A DNA stretch of 64,000 bases from Rhinopomastus cyanomelas (lineage: Eukaryota; Chordata; Aves; Bucerotiformes; Rhinopomastidae). The stretch lies in NCBI GenBank assembly GCA_013400115.1, contig VXBP01008680.1:124001-188000 (forward strand), read 5' to 3'. Within the stretch, counting starts at the first letter, position 1, and every line of letters begins with the position of its first letter. The position numbers were made by a program, and so were the translations under genes. Under the pieces are notes generated by a model that made no database searches, was not told the origin of the DNA, and was given only the letters and a program-made list of their open reading frames with translations. This document shows positions 34,248 through 46,679 of this stretch, piece by piece.

Positions 34248-35012
34248 ATATACTGTATGTATATTTCAGTAGGGGGCTTCAATCCTGATCCCCTAGAGAG
34301 GGGGAACAGGGTGGAGCTCTCTGCATTGTTAAAAACACTGGTTCCACCTCTTTGTGCTGATCTGTGTGAACAGCATTTTGCATATTCTGTGTGAGTGTAT
34401 TTGTGTTTCAGGAACAGCTCAGCTTGTCCATAGGCTGGACCCATGAAGGTGGAGTTGCAGCAACCTCAGCTACATCTCACAGTTTATCAGCCTCCCTAAG
34501 CACCATGAACTTGCTGGAGACTTCGAGGCAGTTTCCTAACTTGACATAGACTTGGTTTCAAGTAGACCTCGTTTCCAAGTTTCATTATCAACTTTCAAAA
34601 CGTCCCATACAACTTCAGAAAAAACATCTGGCTACCTCTGGCTTTGTATCTTTTCTAGGAGAATGGTCTAACAACTCACTTTACTGAATCATTGCTTCTT
34701 TAGGAATGGAATGACTGTGATTTGCCAGTTATCCTTAAATCACTTCTACCAGCAGACAGACCCAAAGATAAAGTAAGGAATGAATTTATTCAGGAATCCA
34801 AAGATCAGCAATATGATGCTCTTATTTAGAGACAGCTGTGCAGAAATAAAAGAAAACTTACAGCTGCAGACAGATTATTCTAACTTTACTCTGTTCTGTC
34901 CAGTTTAAATGCTATCGGCCTGCTTCCATAACTTTAACCGGGAAACTTGTCTTTAGCAAGACCTCACTCATGTATTTCATTGAAGAGATGTTGATTCAAG
35001 GATATTTATGTC

Positions 35013-35500
35013 ACAGAACCACAGAACATCAGCGATTGGAAGGGACCTTGAAAGATCATCTAGTCCAACCCCCCTGCAACAGCAGGATCACCTAGACCAA
35101 GTCACACAGGAACATACCTAGGCAGGTTTTAAACATCTCCAGTGAAGGAGACTCTACAACTGCCCCGGGCAGCCTGTTCCAGTGCTCTGTCACCCTCACT
35201 GTGAAGAAATTCCTTCTCACATCCACATGAAAATTCCTATGTTCCAGCTTACAACCATTGCTCCTTGTCCTATCACTAGATGACATTGAGAAGAGCCTGG
35301 CTCCATCCTCCTGACACCCACCCCTCACATATTGATAAACATTAATGAGGTCACCACTGTCTCCTCCAAGCTAAAGACACCCATCTCCCTCACCCTTTCC
35401 TCATAAGGGAGGTGCTCCTCTTCCTGCATCATCCTCATTGCTCTGCGCTTGACTCTTTTCAGCAGGTCCATGGCCTTTGTGAACTGAGAGTCCTTGTACA
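35013..35500 (-). mobile_element. CR1 LINE 3' fragment, about 490 bp
   Basis: Degraded tail (cacagaaccacagaacatca), then GATTGGAAGGGACCTTG and the ORF2 C-terminus in two frames (VKRRAMRMMQEEEHLP and RLFSMSSSDRTRSNG), with a small deletion between them. Confidence 0.94.
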
Positions 35501-36904
35501 TCTTGTTTCTCCTCTGGAATATTTTAGGTCCCACTCACACCTCTCTAATCACTGCTATCACCTGTTAGTGTCTTCTGGATAGGTGGGATCTTTTGCCCCA
35601 ACACAGGAAAAACATCACCAGCCTTGTTGTTAGTGCATGCTGACTGTGAAGGAAAGCTTCTTGTTGCATTAAGTCTTTATACACTTAAACACCAGTTCAT
35701 ACATATATATGTAGAAGCTAACAATCGTAGCACATATAAGCATACAAATGGTGATAATGTATGTAGTTAATTACATCTTGGCTGCATTGAGACAAGAGTG
35801 AATGGTAACCAAATCATTTCAGGCTGACAATATGAACATGCTGTGCTTGGCCTGAACCATGCCCCTGCAGAACCCTGTTAGAGCATTTTCTTCCTTTGAA
35901 GGTATAGAGGTACTAGAGAAGAGGTTTTTTGAAAAGGTTAAAACATTAAAAATCATTTATCATACTCAGTATCATTTTATTTTCCATCTGTTCTCCTAAA
36001 CACAGGCTTCATGATAGCCAACACTGCACAAAGCAGTCCCTTTGTTTAGACCTCACGCGGCACTAGCACACATCCTTACTTGCAAAGTTGCAAAACTGGC
36101 CAGTGATGGCAAAAGCTTTTACTTCTTCTGTAAGGACTGTAGAGATACCTGCCACCATCACACTAATATCAGCAGCAACAGTCTTGGGTTGTTTGACATT
36201 AACCTGATCTCACAACTGTGAAGAATGGTTTTGACCTACAGGTTGTTTAGCTTTGTACAAGCACTGGTGGCTGCCCAGTGTTATGCAGGAGGGGTGTCTT
36301 TGATAAGAGTCTGGCATGCAAATCTACCCAGCTACCAAGAAAAAGCTGAGCTATTTGAGCTGCTAGCATGACACCATTTTTGGAAAGGAGCAGAAATGCT
36401 GGTACTCATAGTCACATTGAGAGATGATGGAAACCATTTTCTGTCATAGCAGCAATAGGCTGCACATTTGAAAGGCTTCTCTATTCAGTTCTGTAATGCA
36501 TCAGTGCCAGAAAGGGGATTTTAGGAGCTGCTTTTCTGGGCCTCTCCCACCAAACCTTCTTCCTCCTCCCCTGAAACATGGTGCTGTAGGGCATGTTTAA
36601 TGGGAGTGGTGTAACCTTATTTTATAAACAGAGAAAAGAGTTTACATTGCATTTGGTGCCAGATGATTAGGACTCCAAGGTAGCTCCTCATGGGCTGGCA
36701 GTTTTCTCTTTCCTTCAATATAAGCTCCCCGTATCTATTATATTCTGTTGATCAAATTGTATTTCTGTAAAATTTAATATATGTTTTTTCTAAAAAATGG
36801 GTCTCTAGTAGACAAAGCTCTCTCCAGATCAGAATCAAAGCAAGACCACAGCCAGAGAACCCACAGATCCACAATCTGGCGTCATTTGATGAGGAATTAA
36901 ATCC

Positions 36905-37901
36905 AGCTGGTGGCCTGTCACAAGTGGCGTGCCTCAGGGCTCAGTGTTGGGACCATCTCTGTTTAATACCTTTATTGATAATCTTGATAACAACATAGAG
37001 TGTCTCATTAGTAAGTTTGCAGATAACACCAAGTTAGGTGGGAGAGTTCATCTGCCATGGGGTAGGGAGGCTCTTCAGAGAGACTCGGATAGATTGGAGC
37101 AGTGGGCCAATGCTGATGGCATGAGCTTCAATAAGGCCAAGTGCGAGGTCCTGCACTTGGGCCACAACAACCCCATGCAATGCTACAGGGTTGAGGAGGT
37201 GTGGCTGGAGAGCTGTCTGGCAGAGAAGGACTTGGGGGTTCTAATAGACAGGAAGATGAATATGAGCCAGCAGTGTGCCCAAGTGGCCAAGAAGACCAAA
37301 GGCATCCTGGGTTGTATTAGAAATAGCATGGCCAGCAGCAGTAGGGAGGTTATTGTTCCCCTGTATTCAGCACTGGTGAGGCCACATCTTGAGTACTGCG
37401 TCCAGCTTTGGGCACCTCAATACAAGAGGGATGTGGAGGTGCTGCAGCAGGTGCAGAGGAGGGCAACTAAGCTGGTGAAAGGCCTGGAGAATAAATCTCA
37501 TGAGGAAAGACTGAGAGAGTTGGGGCTCTTTAGTTTGAGGAAAAGGAGGCCAAGAGGAGACCTAATCACTCTCTACATCATCTACCTGAAAGGACCTTGT
37601 GGAGTGGCTGGTGCTGGTGTCCACTCACAAGCTATTGGTGACAGAACAAGTGGGAATGGATTCAAGTTACAATTGGATAGGTTTAGACTAGATATTAGGA
37701 AGAATTTTTTCACAGAAAGGGTGGTCAAGCTCTGGAATGGGCTTCCCAGGAAGGTGGTTGAGTGGGCATTTCTGGATGTGTTTGAAGATCATTTGCATGA
37801 GGTGTTGATGGATATGGTTTAGAGGTGAATAAGGTAGGGTGCATGGTTGGACTCGATGATCCCAGGGGTCTTTTCCAACCAGAGTGATTCTGTGATTCTG
37901 T
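36905..37901 (+). mobile_element. CR1 LINE, about 1 kb, open RT frame, distinct subfamily
   Basis: A continuous 297-codon frame (36929-37822) starts near the PQGSVLGPSLFN box of the CR1 reverse transcriptase, has ISKFADNTKLGG where active copies have FADD, then MNMSQQCAQVAKKTKG, RPHLEYCVQLWAPQYKRD and LRELGLFSLRKRRPRGDLI, and stops just before the 3' UTR. The tail differs from the majority subfamily: GGTTGGACTCGATGATCCC, TTTTCCAACCAGAGTGATTC, TGTGATTCTGTG. It is 5' truncated, lacking the endonuclease and RT N-terminus. It lies about 190 bases upstream of the CpG island. Confidence 0.95.
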
Positions 37902-38089
37902 GTTGTGCTGGGTTACCTTAGGACCTAGAAAAAGAACTTGTGTATCTCCCAAACCACTCCCCTGTGGCCCACAGTAGGTACAGAAATTGTGGGGTAGGGT
38001 TCCGAGGGGGACGGTTCTGGTGGAACCATCAGGAAAAGCCAGCAGGAGGTGATTCAGGCAGTCCTGGCCAGCCGCGGAGGGTAGAGGTC

Positions 38090-38430
38090 GCACAGCTCCC
38101 GCGCTCTAATCTACTGCCCAGCCCACCAGCTGCGCGCTACCCTCTAGTTAAGCTTTATCAACTGTCACTGGTAGATCGGGAGGGAATCTACTTTAAGGCG
38201 GGGTTTTTGCCTTAGGCTGGTTCTAAGTGCGATTCCGTTTTTGCGAGGGGGAGGAGGGCTGGGGGGCTTTGGGTGCGCGGTTGCCAGGTGGGCGCCAGCA
38301 GAGCGGGGCGCCCGGTGCACGCAGGGGAAGGGCGCGCGACGGGCCCGCGCATTTTCCCTCCCTTCCTTCTCTTCCCGTGCGGCGCGGCCGTGGAAGCAGC
38401 CGGATGCGAGCGTCGCCAAGCGACTGCAGG
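38090..38430 (+). promoter_or_regulatory. CpG island, candidate promoter and first exon
   Basis: About 25 CpG dinucleotides fall within roughly 200 bases (38228-38430), against the CpG-poor DNA on both sides. The core includes a run of alternating GC near 38331-38350. A near-perfect inverted repeat, GTCGC-CAA-GCGAC at 38412-38424, resembles the RFX X-box found in ciliary and testis promoters. An ATG at 38404 starts a short frame (MRASPSDC) that runs into CTGCAG|GTCAGA, a good splice donor at 38429/38430. A first exon on the plus strand is therefore plausible, but no matching acceptor exon was found, and the island may instead serve the minus strand or a non-coding RNA. A CR1 copy ends about 190 bases upstream. 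Confidence 0.6.
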
Positions 38431-38511
38431 TCAGAATTAAACCAAATTGCCTTTTGTGCATAGTTCTTCCCTTACACCATCTCCCTATTTTTCTCTTTCC
38501 TCTACTGTGAA

Positions 38512-38575
38512 GGTTTTTCTGTTGTTGTTGTTTTTTTATCTTTTAAAATTATTTTAAAAAATAATATTACCATTT
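38512..38575 (+). repeat. T-rich then A/T low-complexity tract
   Basis: GTTTTTCTGTTGTTGTTG followed by T runs and an A/T stretch. It lies about 80 bases 3' of the candidate splice donor at the CpG island. Confidence 0.8.
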
Positions 38576-38718
38576 ATTGTAATTTTCAAATCTATTTATA
38601 TTTCCTCCTTTAACCCTCAGACCACCACATGTGTGAAACCTCTTTAGGCCCAAGCTCTGTGGCTCATGTAGGAACTCAGAAAAACATCTCAATATACTCT
38701 TTCAAAGGAGGACATTAC

Positions 38719-39240
38719 TATAGAATCACAGAATCATAGGGTTGGAAAGACCTCCAGAGGTCATGTAGTCAAACCCCAAGCAGGGACACCACTCACTAGA
38801 CTAAATTGCCCAGACCTTCACCAAGCCTAACCCTGAATGTCTCCCAGGATGGAGCTTCAATCACGTTCCCAGGAGACCTGTGCCAGTGATTCATCACCCT
38901 CATATTAAAGAACTTTTTCCTGATGTCTAACCTAAATCTACCCATTTCCAACTTAAAACCATTATCCTATTACATGACCTCGTGAACTGTTTTTCCCCAG
39001 CCTTCTTATAAGCCCTTCTCAGGTATTGGAAGGTCACTATAAGGCCCCCTGGAGCCTTCTCCAGGCTGAACAACCCCACTTCTCTTAGCCTGTCCATGTA
39101 AGAGAGGTGCTCCTGCCCTCTAATCCTTTCTGTGGTCCTGCTCTGGACACGCTCCAATAGATCTTCATCTTTCTTGTGTTGGAGGCTCCAGAGCTGGACA
39201 CAGTAGTACAGGTGAGGTCTCACCGGGGCAGAGTATCTTC
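38719..39240 (-). mobile_element. CR1 LINE fragment, older subfamily, minus strand
   Basis: Tail atagaatcacagaatcatag followed by GGTTGGAAAGACCTCCAGAG, then CAGGGACACCACTCACTAG and a diverged ORF2 C-terminus (RPHLYYCVQLWSLQHKKD, LREVGLFSLEKAPGG). The 3' UTR differs from the young copies. Confidence 0.92.
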
Positions 39241-42200
39241 CTAAAAGATAGAAAGAATCACTGCTGTCTGCTGAGCAGGAGCCAAGTTTAATACAGTCAC
39301 AGATCAAAGAGAGGTGTGAACCTCCATCTCCATCTTGACAGGGTGCTCTCCAAGCTACTTGACTCCAAAACTTAAATGTCATGTTTGTTTACAGAAGTGT
39401 TTTCCAAGAGATACTTGTGTTATGTTTGGCAGCTGCCTTTATTGCTGGTGCTGGTCATACTCTGCATGTTGAAGAGATTTATTAGTCAAAACTACTTTCC
39501 AGAAGGCTGCTTATGCAGGGGTGTGTCATCCAGGATGGTGGAGGAGCCACAAAACAACAGCTGCAACAGGTGGCTTCAGCTCTCATCTCGGTTTGGCAAG
39601 CTCTGCTAAAGTGGTGCCAGATGCGCACACTTTGTGCAGGACTTGCTGGATAAAGAATAGCATGAGAACATTTGTCAACTGCCAGCTAAGAGGAATAGTG
39701 TGTCTGGGGAGGGTTAAGCACAGGGAGATGAAGTTAAATGGGGAGATGTGAGGAATGAGGTGAGTGAGGAAAGCTTCAGGTACTTTGAGGAAACACCTCC
39801 ATGCTTGAGAGGAAAGAAGTGGTGGCGAGGATGCTAAGGAGGCGGAGATCGCTTGCAAGTTTTGTGCAGAGAGGGAGGGAAAGTTAGCAGCTGACACCAT
39901 AGGTGTTCAGGGCACAAAGGAAGCATGGAAGAGATACGGTGTGTCTCCAAGAGATGAGAAGGTGGAACACAGAAAGAAATGCAGTGAAAGTCATGTAGTG
40001 CTAAGGGGGTCTGTTATTACATTGGCTGACAGTTCTATGAGGTGTACAGGTGGCAATTAGAAAAAGATCAGCAAACTCATAGTGAGGATTTGTGCAAAAA
40101 CAAAAGGCAGGTTTTGCATGATAAAGGCTCTAACCTCAGTATCCTCCAGTTGCACTGCATGTAAGTATATACTTTTAAAGCTTGAAGAAAGCACTGTGCT
40201 TCTTTTTCCAACAATTCAGAAACAAGACAGCTCTCTTTTGACAGGTGACTGACTTGACAATTTAACTAGTCTCAGCTGATGAGACACACATAGCAAAGGC
40301 TTCCTTGGTCAGCATTCTGTGGTTTTGGTTTTTTCACTCTGACAATTTTAACGGCTAAACAGGTCCAGGAAGACTTTCAAATTAGGGCATGGCCATAGAA
40401 CAGATCCTTTGGTTTTGAAAAATCTCAGCAGCACTGACAATGATAGAGGTAGCTCTGTTTAAAAGAGGTGTCTTAATGAGCTGTCCTGGCAAACCTCATA
40501 TTCTCCGTTGAACTTGGCAACAAAATTAGGGTGCCAGTTTTAATACACATAGCTTTCTTCATGCCACCAGCAAAGTCGCTGTGAGTTTTCACAAAAAGGC
40601 ATCACTGAAACAGACGAAGTGTTAATACAATCAGCTGAAGACTTTTCCTATTATGGATAAGAAAACAGGCAAATCTGACTCAATGAAGAGAGAAAACAAA
40701 CATTTGAGGCTCATCTTAGTCATGTGCAGGGTTTGGGTAAGAGGAAATGGTAGGGATCAGGTTTGACATTGATTTTGGCATTTTCATCCTGGCCAATCTG
40801 GGCTCTACAGTGAAATTTTTCTCATTGTGCTAAACGGTCTAGAAGGTACATGATAGCCCCTGGCTGCAGTTCCATGAGCATCACAACAAACTGCTGCAGA
40901 GATAGGCTTACCAGTTACAAAGCTGCCATGTCTCCAGGGGAGAGACATACACCATGATGCCAACAGCTGCTCTTTATAAACATAACTTTTTAATATTGCT
41001 GGGATTGTTTCAAACACAGTGGCCTTTAGCAGGCTAACCTGAGCCACTAGGCTCACACCAAGACAATGCCAAAAAGGGGGACCGCTCCCCTATTCTGCAG
41101 TGTGCAGAGACAATACCAGGCATTTTGTGGAAGATTTCAGATTTATTGCCACTGCCAGCTGCATTGTCCCAGTTTCTATTTCTGCACTGTTTTGGGAAGT
41201 CACTTTGAAGGCCGTGTAATGTCATACTAGTTTTACAACCAAAGTCCTTCTTATTATATCCTAAGAACAACTTATTGATTGTGATGTAGTGTGTGCAAAG
41301 AGGCCAGTTTTGGGGTGTCAAGGCACATTTTCTTGAGACCAGGTGCACCCCATCCCAGCATGAACCCTGAGTCAGACAATTACAGTCATGGGGCTTCTTG
41401 CTGGGAAAAGTGCTCTTGCCAGAAGAATCCTTCTAATGGCTGTGGAGGTCTGAGGATTTTGTAGTTTGCTAAAGGTTAAGGGCTTTTATGATCTCTGTGT
41501 GTTTTTCAGACCTGTTCTCAGCAATGTAGTCTCCCTTAGTTTCCCTTTTAAGTGTGAAACCTGAGCCCCAGGGAACCTGATTTGATTTTTTTGAAGTGCT
41601 TGGCATTTGCAGCTCCTCTGACCTGAAGCAAGACTTGAATGTACTTGCCAGGTTCGATAACGTGGATGCAAGTGTCACGTCCAAGGTCACACAATGAATC
41701 AATGCAAGAGCTGGTATTATTATTATTTATTATGGATGGGCTGGCAATTATATCTATGCTTAAGGCAATCTACAGCTTCTATTACAGAAATCTGCTTTAG
41801 TCTCTTGTGCATGCCAAAATAAAACTGCTTAGGCTGAAATTCCTTATTTGTACAAGCATCCTTGTACTTGAGGACAGGCAAAGCAGGCTGGAATCTTGCT
41901 TTCTTAATCTTGCTGGTGGCAATCCCTGACTCTTGTTTAGGTTGCAGCACTGTACCACTTCCAGGTAACAGATACCTCATGAGAAAATGCCTCTGTTCTC
42001 AAAGGAGTGCAGAAGGTTTGTGTTACACATGTACTCGTACCCACTGATGGACTTGAGCAGGGTGGGGTAAAGATATTAACTCAAACACAGGCGAATAAGT
42101 GTGCAAATGAACACTGAAACTCAGTGTTGCTGCGATTGCCTCTCTTATCTGCTTTGAACTTGGATCAAAGTCACTGTGACCCACAAATACCTGTATCACA

Positions 42201-42639
42201 GCTTGTTGTCAGGTGAAGAATGCTTAGTTTTATCAGGACTTAGTTTAGTGGATTATGAGAGTAGATGTAGTTTTTCACTGAAGAACTCTTAATATGAATC
42301 AAAACCAGTAGCCACAACAGAGTGAATGAGTATTTCAGCCAAAATGTGAAAGGGCAGAGGCGGGGCCATGAAACAGCTGTCCAGATCAGTGACCTTTTGT
42401 GAACTGCAATATTTTCTGGGCAGATAAATGGAGGAGTGAAGAAAGGATTCCTGCTTTTTCAGCTCTGTTTGCACTCTCAAAGTACATCCAGATCTCCCTG
42501 TGGCTAGCGAAGCACCATCCAGTTCTCTCTTGACTCACAGCATTTCCAGTGCTATGTCACTAGATCTGCAAAGTGAACCCTGAGATGTGGGGCCGTTAAG
42601 CAGAGGCAGAAAGGCAACAGTATAGACTGGGAACTGACG
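39241..42639. other. Downstream of the CpG island, no exon recognised
   Basis: If the island starts a plus-strand gene, its second exon could lie here or beyond, but no acceptor-frame-donor combination stands out. The frames at 39376-39609 and 41862-42047 show no known domain. Confidence 0.45.
41713..41735 (+). repeat. Short (ATT)n microsatellite
   Basis: GGTATTATTATTATTTATTA: about five ATT units with one interruption. Confidence 0.8.
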
Positions 42640-42918
42640 GGTAGCGACAGGACTAGGGGGAATGTAGTAAAGCTGGTGATGGATAGGTTTAGACTAGATG
42701 TGAAGAGTTGGTTCTTCACCGTGAGAGTGGTGAGAGACTGGAATGGGTTGCCCAGGGAGGTGGTTGGGGCCCCATCCCTGGGGATGTTTAAGGCCAGGCT
42801 GGATGGAGCTCTGGCCAGCCTGGTCTAGGGTGGGGTGTCCCTGCCCACGGTGGGGGTGTTGGAACTGGATGATGAGGTGGTCCCTTCCAACCCTGAGTGA
42901 TTCTGATTCTATAATTTC
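42640..42918 (+). mobile_element. CR1 3' fragment, third subfamily
   Basis: Encodes the RLDVKSWFFTVRVVRDWNGLP-like end of ORF2 in pieces, then a distinct 3' UTR (GGGTGGGGTGTCCCTGCCC-like block) and the tail CCTTCCAACCCTGAGTGATT CTGATTCTATAATT. Confidence 0.88.
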
Positions 42919-42931
42919 TCCAGTGAAGAGA

Positions 42932-43011
42932 TCTTGCTGTGGCAGGGGGGTTGGACTAGATGATCTTTCAGGGTACCTTCCAATCCCTAATGATTCTATG
43001 ATTCTATGATT
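42932..43011 (+). mobile_element. CR1 3' end fragment, majority subfamily
   Basis: CTTGCTGTGGCAGGGGGGTT followed by GGACTAGATGATCTTTCAGG and a clean tail of two ATTCTATG units. It sits a few bases after the tail of the preceding copy, in the same orientation. Confidence 0.92.
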
Positions 43012-44711
43012 TGTCTCTCACTGTGAGTGGGACACAGGATAGAGAGCAGCACGAAGGGGAAACCTACCAAGTTTTCCACACAAAGTTTGATTTCAGAGAT
43101 TTTGAAGAGCTGAGTGTCTGAAGTTTAAAATTAAGGCTCATCTGCGTCATTTACCCAGTTGTGGTGGTGTTGGTGCTGGGGAAGTGCTCCTGGCTGTGCT
43201 CTGAGCCTCTGCCAGCCCTCAGACCTGGGGATGCCTGTTGTGGAGACTGGGCACGAGACAGGCAAACACCCTGAGCATTTGGAATCAGAAACAGCTGCAG
43301 AAGTTCACAGAAAGGAAAGAAAAGAAAAATATTGATGAAGGTCATTAAAGATCATTTCCTTCTGTCTCAGAGAAGGGAACCAAACCAAAACCTGTGGGAA
43401 TTCAGGAAATTGTTCTGGTGAATATACATTACCACAGCATGAACAACTCATTGCTGGAGGCAACAAAAGGGACTAGTTTAACCTACATCATGTGTTTTAT
43501 GATGTGTTTAACCAACACATATATTTTTGTGGCACACTACACACAACATCGGCATCTCATCTGTCTGAGCCACTTTCCACAAAAACTCAGTCACCAGAAG
43601 CTAGATTTCTGATGTGAGTCATCTCCTCTCCCCCTGTAGTCAGCAGCAGGAGATAAGCACCTCCACAAATACGGAGATAGCTGGCTTGTGTTAGATGTCA
43701 GCTTTTGATGGCAAAAGGTAAGCGAGTTAAACTGCTGATGACAGTGCCCATGGAAAACACAGAGGTCACAGGGCTCTGAAATTTTAGACTGCTCTCAAGC
43801 CTGTGTGTATCTTTGTGGTGATGACATCTTCTTGGAGCCTTGTCCCAAAACACAGAGCAGGACGTGAAGTCAGGCAAGGACAAGGCCCTTGGAAATCACT
43901 CACACTTCACTGCTTCACACAAAGGCACCTCCATCTTTTCTGCACCCCACAGCCTGGGCATGATGATGAGGACAGCCATCTGCTGGAAGGGTGTTAGGGC
44001 TGGTGTCCTCCAGGTGGTGTCATGGTATCCACCATGCTTGATTGTCACTGGCAACCCTAAGGCCACCACTAAGAAGCCCAAATGCTGCTCAATGCAATCA
44101 GAGTAGAGGCAGGAAGACAGATGTCTTGCTAACACAGCTGAATCCCCAATTCATAGTGGCAAATGCTAATCCCATCTTCCTCATCACAAGGGTCTGAGTG
44201 TAAAATGTTTGCAAAAATACTGACTACCAGCAAAATCTCCACAGGCTCCCTCTTCCCCTCTGATTCTGCTGCCAAGGGTCTGGCAGTCAATATCATAGAA
44301 TCATATGTATAAAGAACTTATGTCTAAATCCCACAAATTATATTAAAGGCTCAACAATATCATAACACATTTTTAATCTCTGTATTACCCACCATGAACA
44401 CAAATGTCAAGACAAGCAAGGTCAAATAACCATGAATATCTGTCAGTAGATGTCTTCCTTTGGAAGAGGCAGTTCTGGTGCAAGCTGGTGATATTTTGTT
44501 TGTTAAAGCTATCCTGAAGATTAACATCCTTTTTGGATGCCCACACACTGTCATCCTCTGTGACTTGCAGAGAATGGTGGTGTGAGTCCTGATTGTGAGT
44601 GATCAGCACTGAGGGTCTGCTCAGTGCAACCACTGGGTAACGAGACCTTGGTGTGGTTTCCACAGGAAGATGTGTGTTGAAGCTTGCAGCATCTCCTGTG
44701 CTCTTTAAAAG

Positions 44712-44773
44712 CACGGTTTGAGTAGATGATGTTACAGGTCTTTTCCAACCTAAATGATTCTGACTCTCTGATT
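44712..44773 (+). mobile_element. Old CR1 tail
   Basis: GTTTGAGTAGATGATGTTAC, then GGTCTTTTCCAACCTAAATG and ATTCTGACTCTCTGATTC. This is the ancient-type terminus (CCAACCTAAATGATTCT) rather than the young CCAATCCCTAATG type. Confidence 0.7.
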
Positions 44774-45135
44774 CAAAAGCAGCTCTTCTGGCTAACTTTC
44801 AGTGCCGCTATAAAACTGAGAAGCCTGGAGATGTCTCTGCTGCTGACAGCATCTACAAGAATACCTCCTCTCCATCATTACCCTGAAACCCTTCTTAGAA
44901 TCTTTGATGCCCTAAGCATTGGGACATTACCCTGCCTATCACAGTGGAGCAGCTCTGCTGTTGCCTGGAGCACAGGATCAGACCCAGTATCCTGACTTGA
45001 TGATGCTTTAGCCTTCTGATGGCATTGTTTTTTAAAAGAACCCTTCTTTCTGTGGTGAGACTTATCAAAGAGAAAAGCAATATGAAAAATGTAATGGGGA
45101 CAGATTAATTAGAGGAACAGAAAAAGGGGCAACCA

Positions 45136-45223
45136 GGTGATCCTGCTGTTGCAGGGGGATTGGACTAGATGAACTTTTGAGGTCCCTTCCAGTCCGTAAT
45201 GATTCTGTGATTCTGTGATTCAG
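45136..45223 (+). mobile_element. CR1 3' end fragment
   Basis: AGGTGATCCTGCTGTTGCAG, GGGGATTGGACTAGATGAAC and the tail AATGATTCTGTGATTCTGTG. 5' truncated at the end of ORF2. Confidence 0.93.
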
Positions 45224-46521
45224 TAATGTCTGTGTTAAAAGATCTGATATCCACCTACTCAAGTAGTTAGATGAAGTGTGCTGGGAGGTGACATTTTTCC
45301 AAACCTGGTCCCCAGTTGCTTGATGTTTACATCAGAGCCAAATGTACTCTGTAACTGAGCTGACACCTGGGGATTAAACATGTCACTAGTGCCCGGAACA
45401 TCCTGGACTGGGATTGGGGAGAACCATCTTTTATCCAAGTTGTTTCTACAGCATCACCCAGACCTTTGAGTCATGCAAACAAAGAAATTGGCAAACGTGA
45501 AAAGGTTGAGGCTTTCCAGAGCCGTCCAAACATTAATCTTAACTACCACATTTTTGCTGCTTATACCGCTTTTCATAACTGTTTATTGTTCTGGGAAATG
45601 AGAAAGGGCTGTTTACACGGTAGCTAAAGGAACATGTGGCAAAAGGCTGCTGCCTCTAGGATGAAGAGTATTAGGAATCTGTGGGATATTTCTCTTATCT
45701 CCCTAACTTAAGTCTCCAGGCCATAATCCTCATCCACTCTGCTTGGAAGCTTGGCATTTCTATACGTGCAAAAGCAGAACTGTGAAAGTGATTTGTTCCA
45801 AGAGACTTGACTCAGGACATCAAATCATCTTGCTTGGCAGAGACTGTGATGAGTTTTTTTATGTTGGGATGAACCCCTCAGGTGGCAGCTTCTCGTTGGT
45901 TTGGAGTTAAAACCACAAGCCTGACTAGCCTCTGTGTCAAACCATAAATCAGATTGTCCTGTCAGAAAGCCTGGCACAAGGTTTGTGTCGGTATCTAGTC
46001 TCCACAGCTTGACCCATGTTTGCTGTCCAAAGAAATCACTCAGAGACAAGGTAGGAGATGATACTGTAGCCTAAAGACTGTTGCTCAACCAGGAATAGAA
46101 AGAAGAAGAAATAGGGGGTTCTTTGGGACAATGCAATTAATAAATCCAGCCAAGTTACTAAATCCCTTGGCAAATTATCTTAAAGGTCCTTTTGAACTAA
46201 ATGATCCTTAATACTCCTGCTTCATTCTAGAGGAGGAACATGAGCAATCTCTGTTCAGCAGCACAGTATTTCTTCAGAAAATTATGCTGCTGCCTAAAGA
46301 AGTCATTTTTCTGCACATGGAGATTGTCTAGTGCTATTTCTTCATGTCATCATCTTAATAAATCTCCCTTTCCTGCCCTTAAAAATTTACCTTAAATGGT
46401 TCAGCTTCATATCGAAGACCATGACTCTGCTGTAGCTTTCTCTGCAGAGGCATATTGAAATGCAGAATTGAATGCAATACTGGCAAGGAGGTAGTCAGGT
46501 TGCAACTCCAGCTCTGCACTG

Positions 46522-46588
46522 AGCCATGATAGGGGAGTTGGAACTGGATGATCCTGTGGTCCCTTCTAACCCTGACTGACTGTATGAC
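46522..46588 (+). mobile_element. CR1 tail, third-type terminus
   Basis: ATGATAGGGGAGTTGGAACT, GGATGATCCTGTGGTCCCTT and CTAACCCTGACTGACTGTAT. It resembles the terminus of the 42640-42918 copy and is directly followed by a majority-type tail. Confidence 0.7.
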
Positions 46589-46679
46589 TTGGTCTAGGTG
46601 ATCCTGCTGTTGCAGGGGGATTGGACTAGATGATCTTTCGAGGTCCCTTCCAATCTCTAATGATTCTATGATTCTATGC
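46589..46679 (+). mobile_element. CR1 3' end fragment
   Basis: TGGTCTAGGTGATCCTGCTG, GGGGATTGGACTAGATGATC and the tail AATGATTCTATGATTCTATG. It abuts the preceding older tail in the same orientation. Confidence 0.93.

Noticed and set aside
38165..38461. 98-codon minus-strand frame across the CpG island
   Set aside because: Arg/Ala/Pro-rich translation is expected from GC-rich DNA. The island is better explained as a promoter.
44293..44310. Possible CR1 tail (ATCATAGAATCATATG)
   Set aside because: Too short and not followed by the conserved 3' UTR.
46179..46212. Possible old CR1 terminus (AAGGTCCTTTTGAACTAAATG)
   Set aside because: Only a weak match to the ancient terminus, without the ATTCT repeats.
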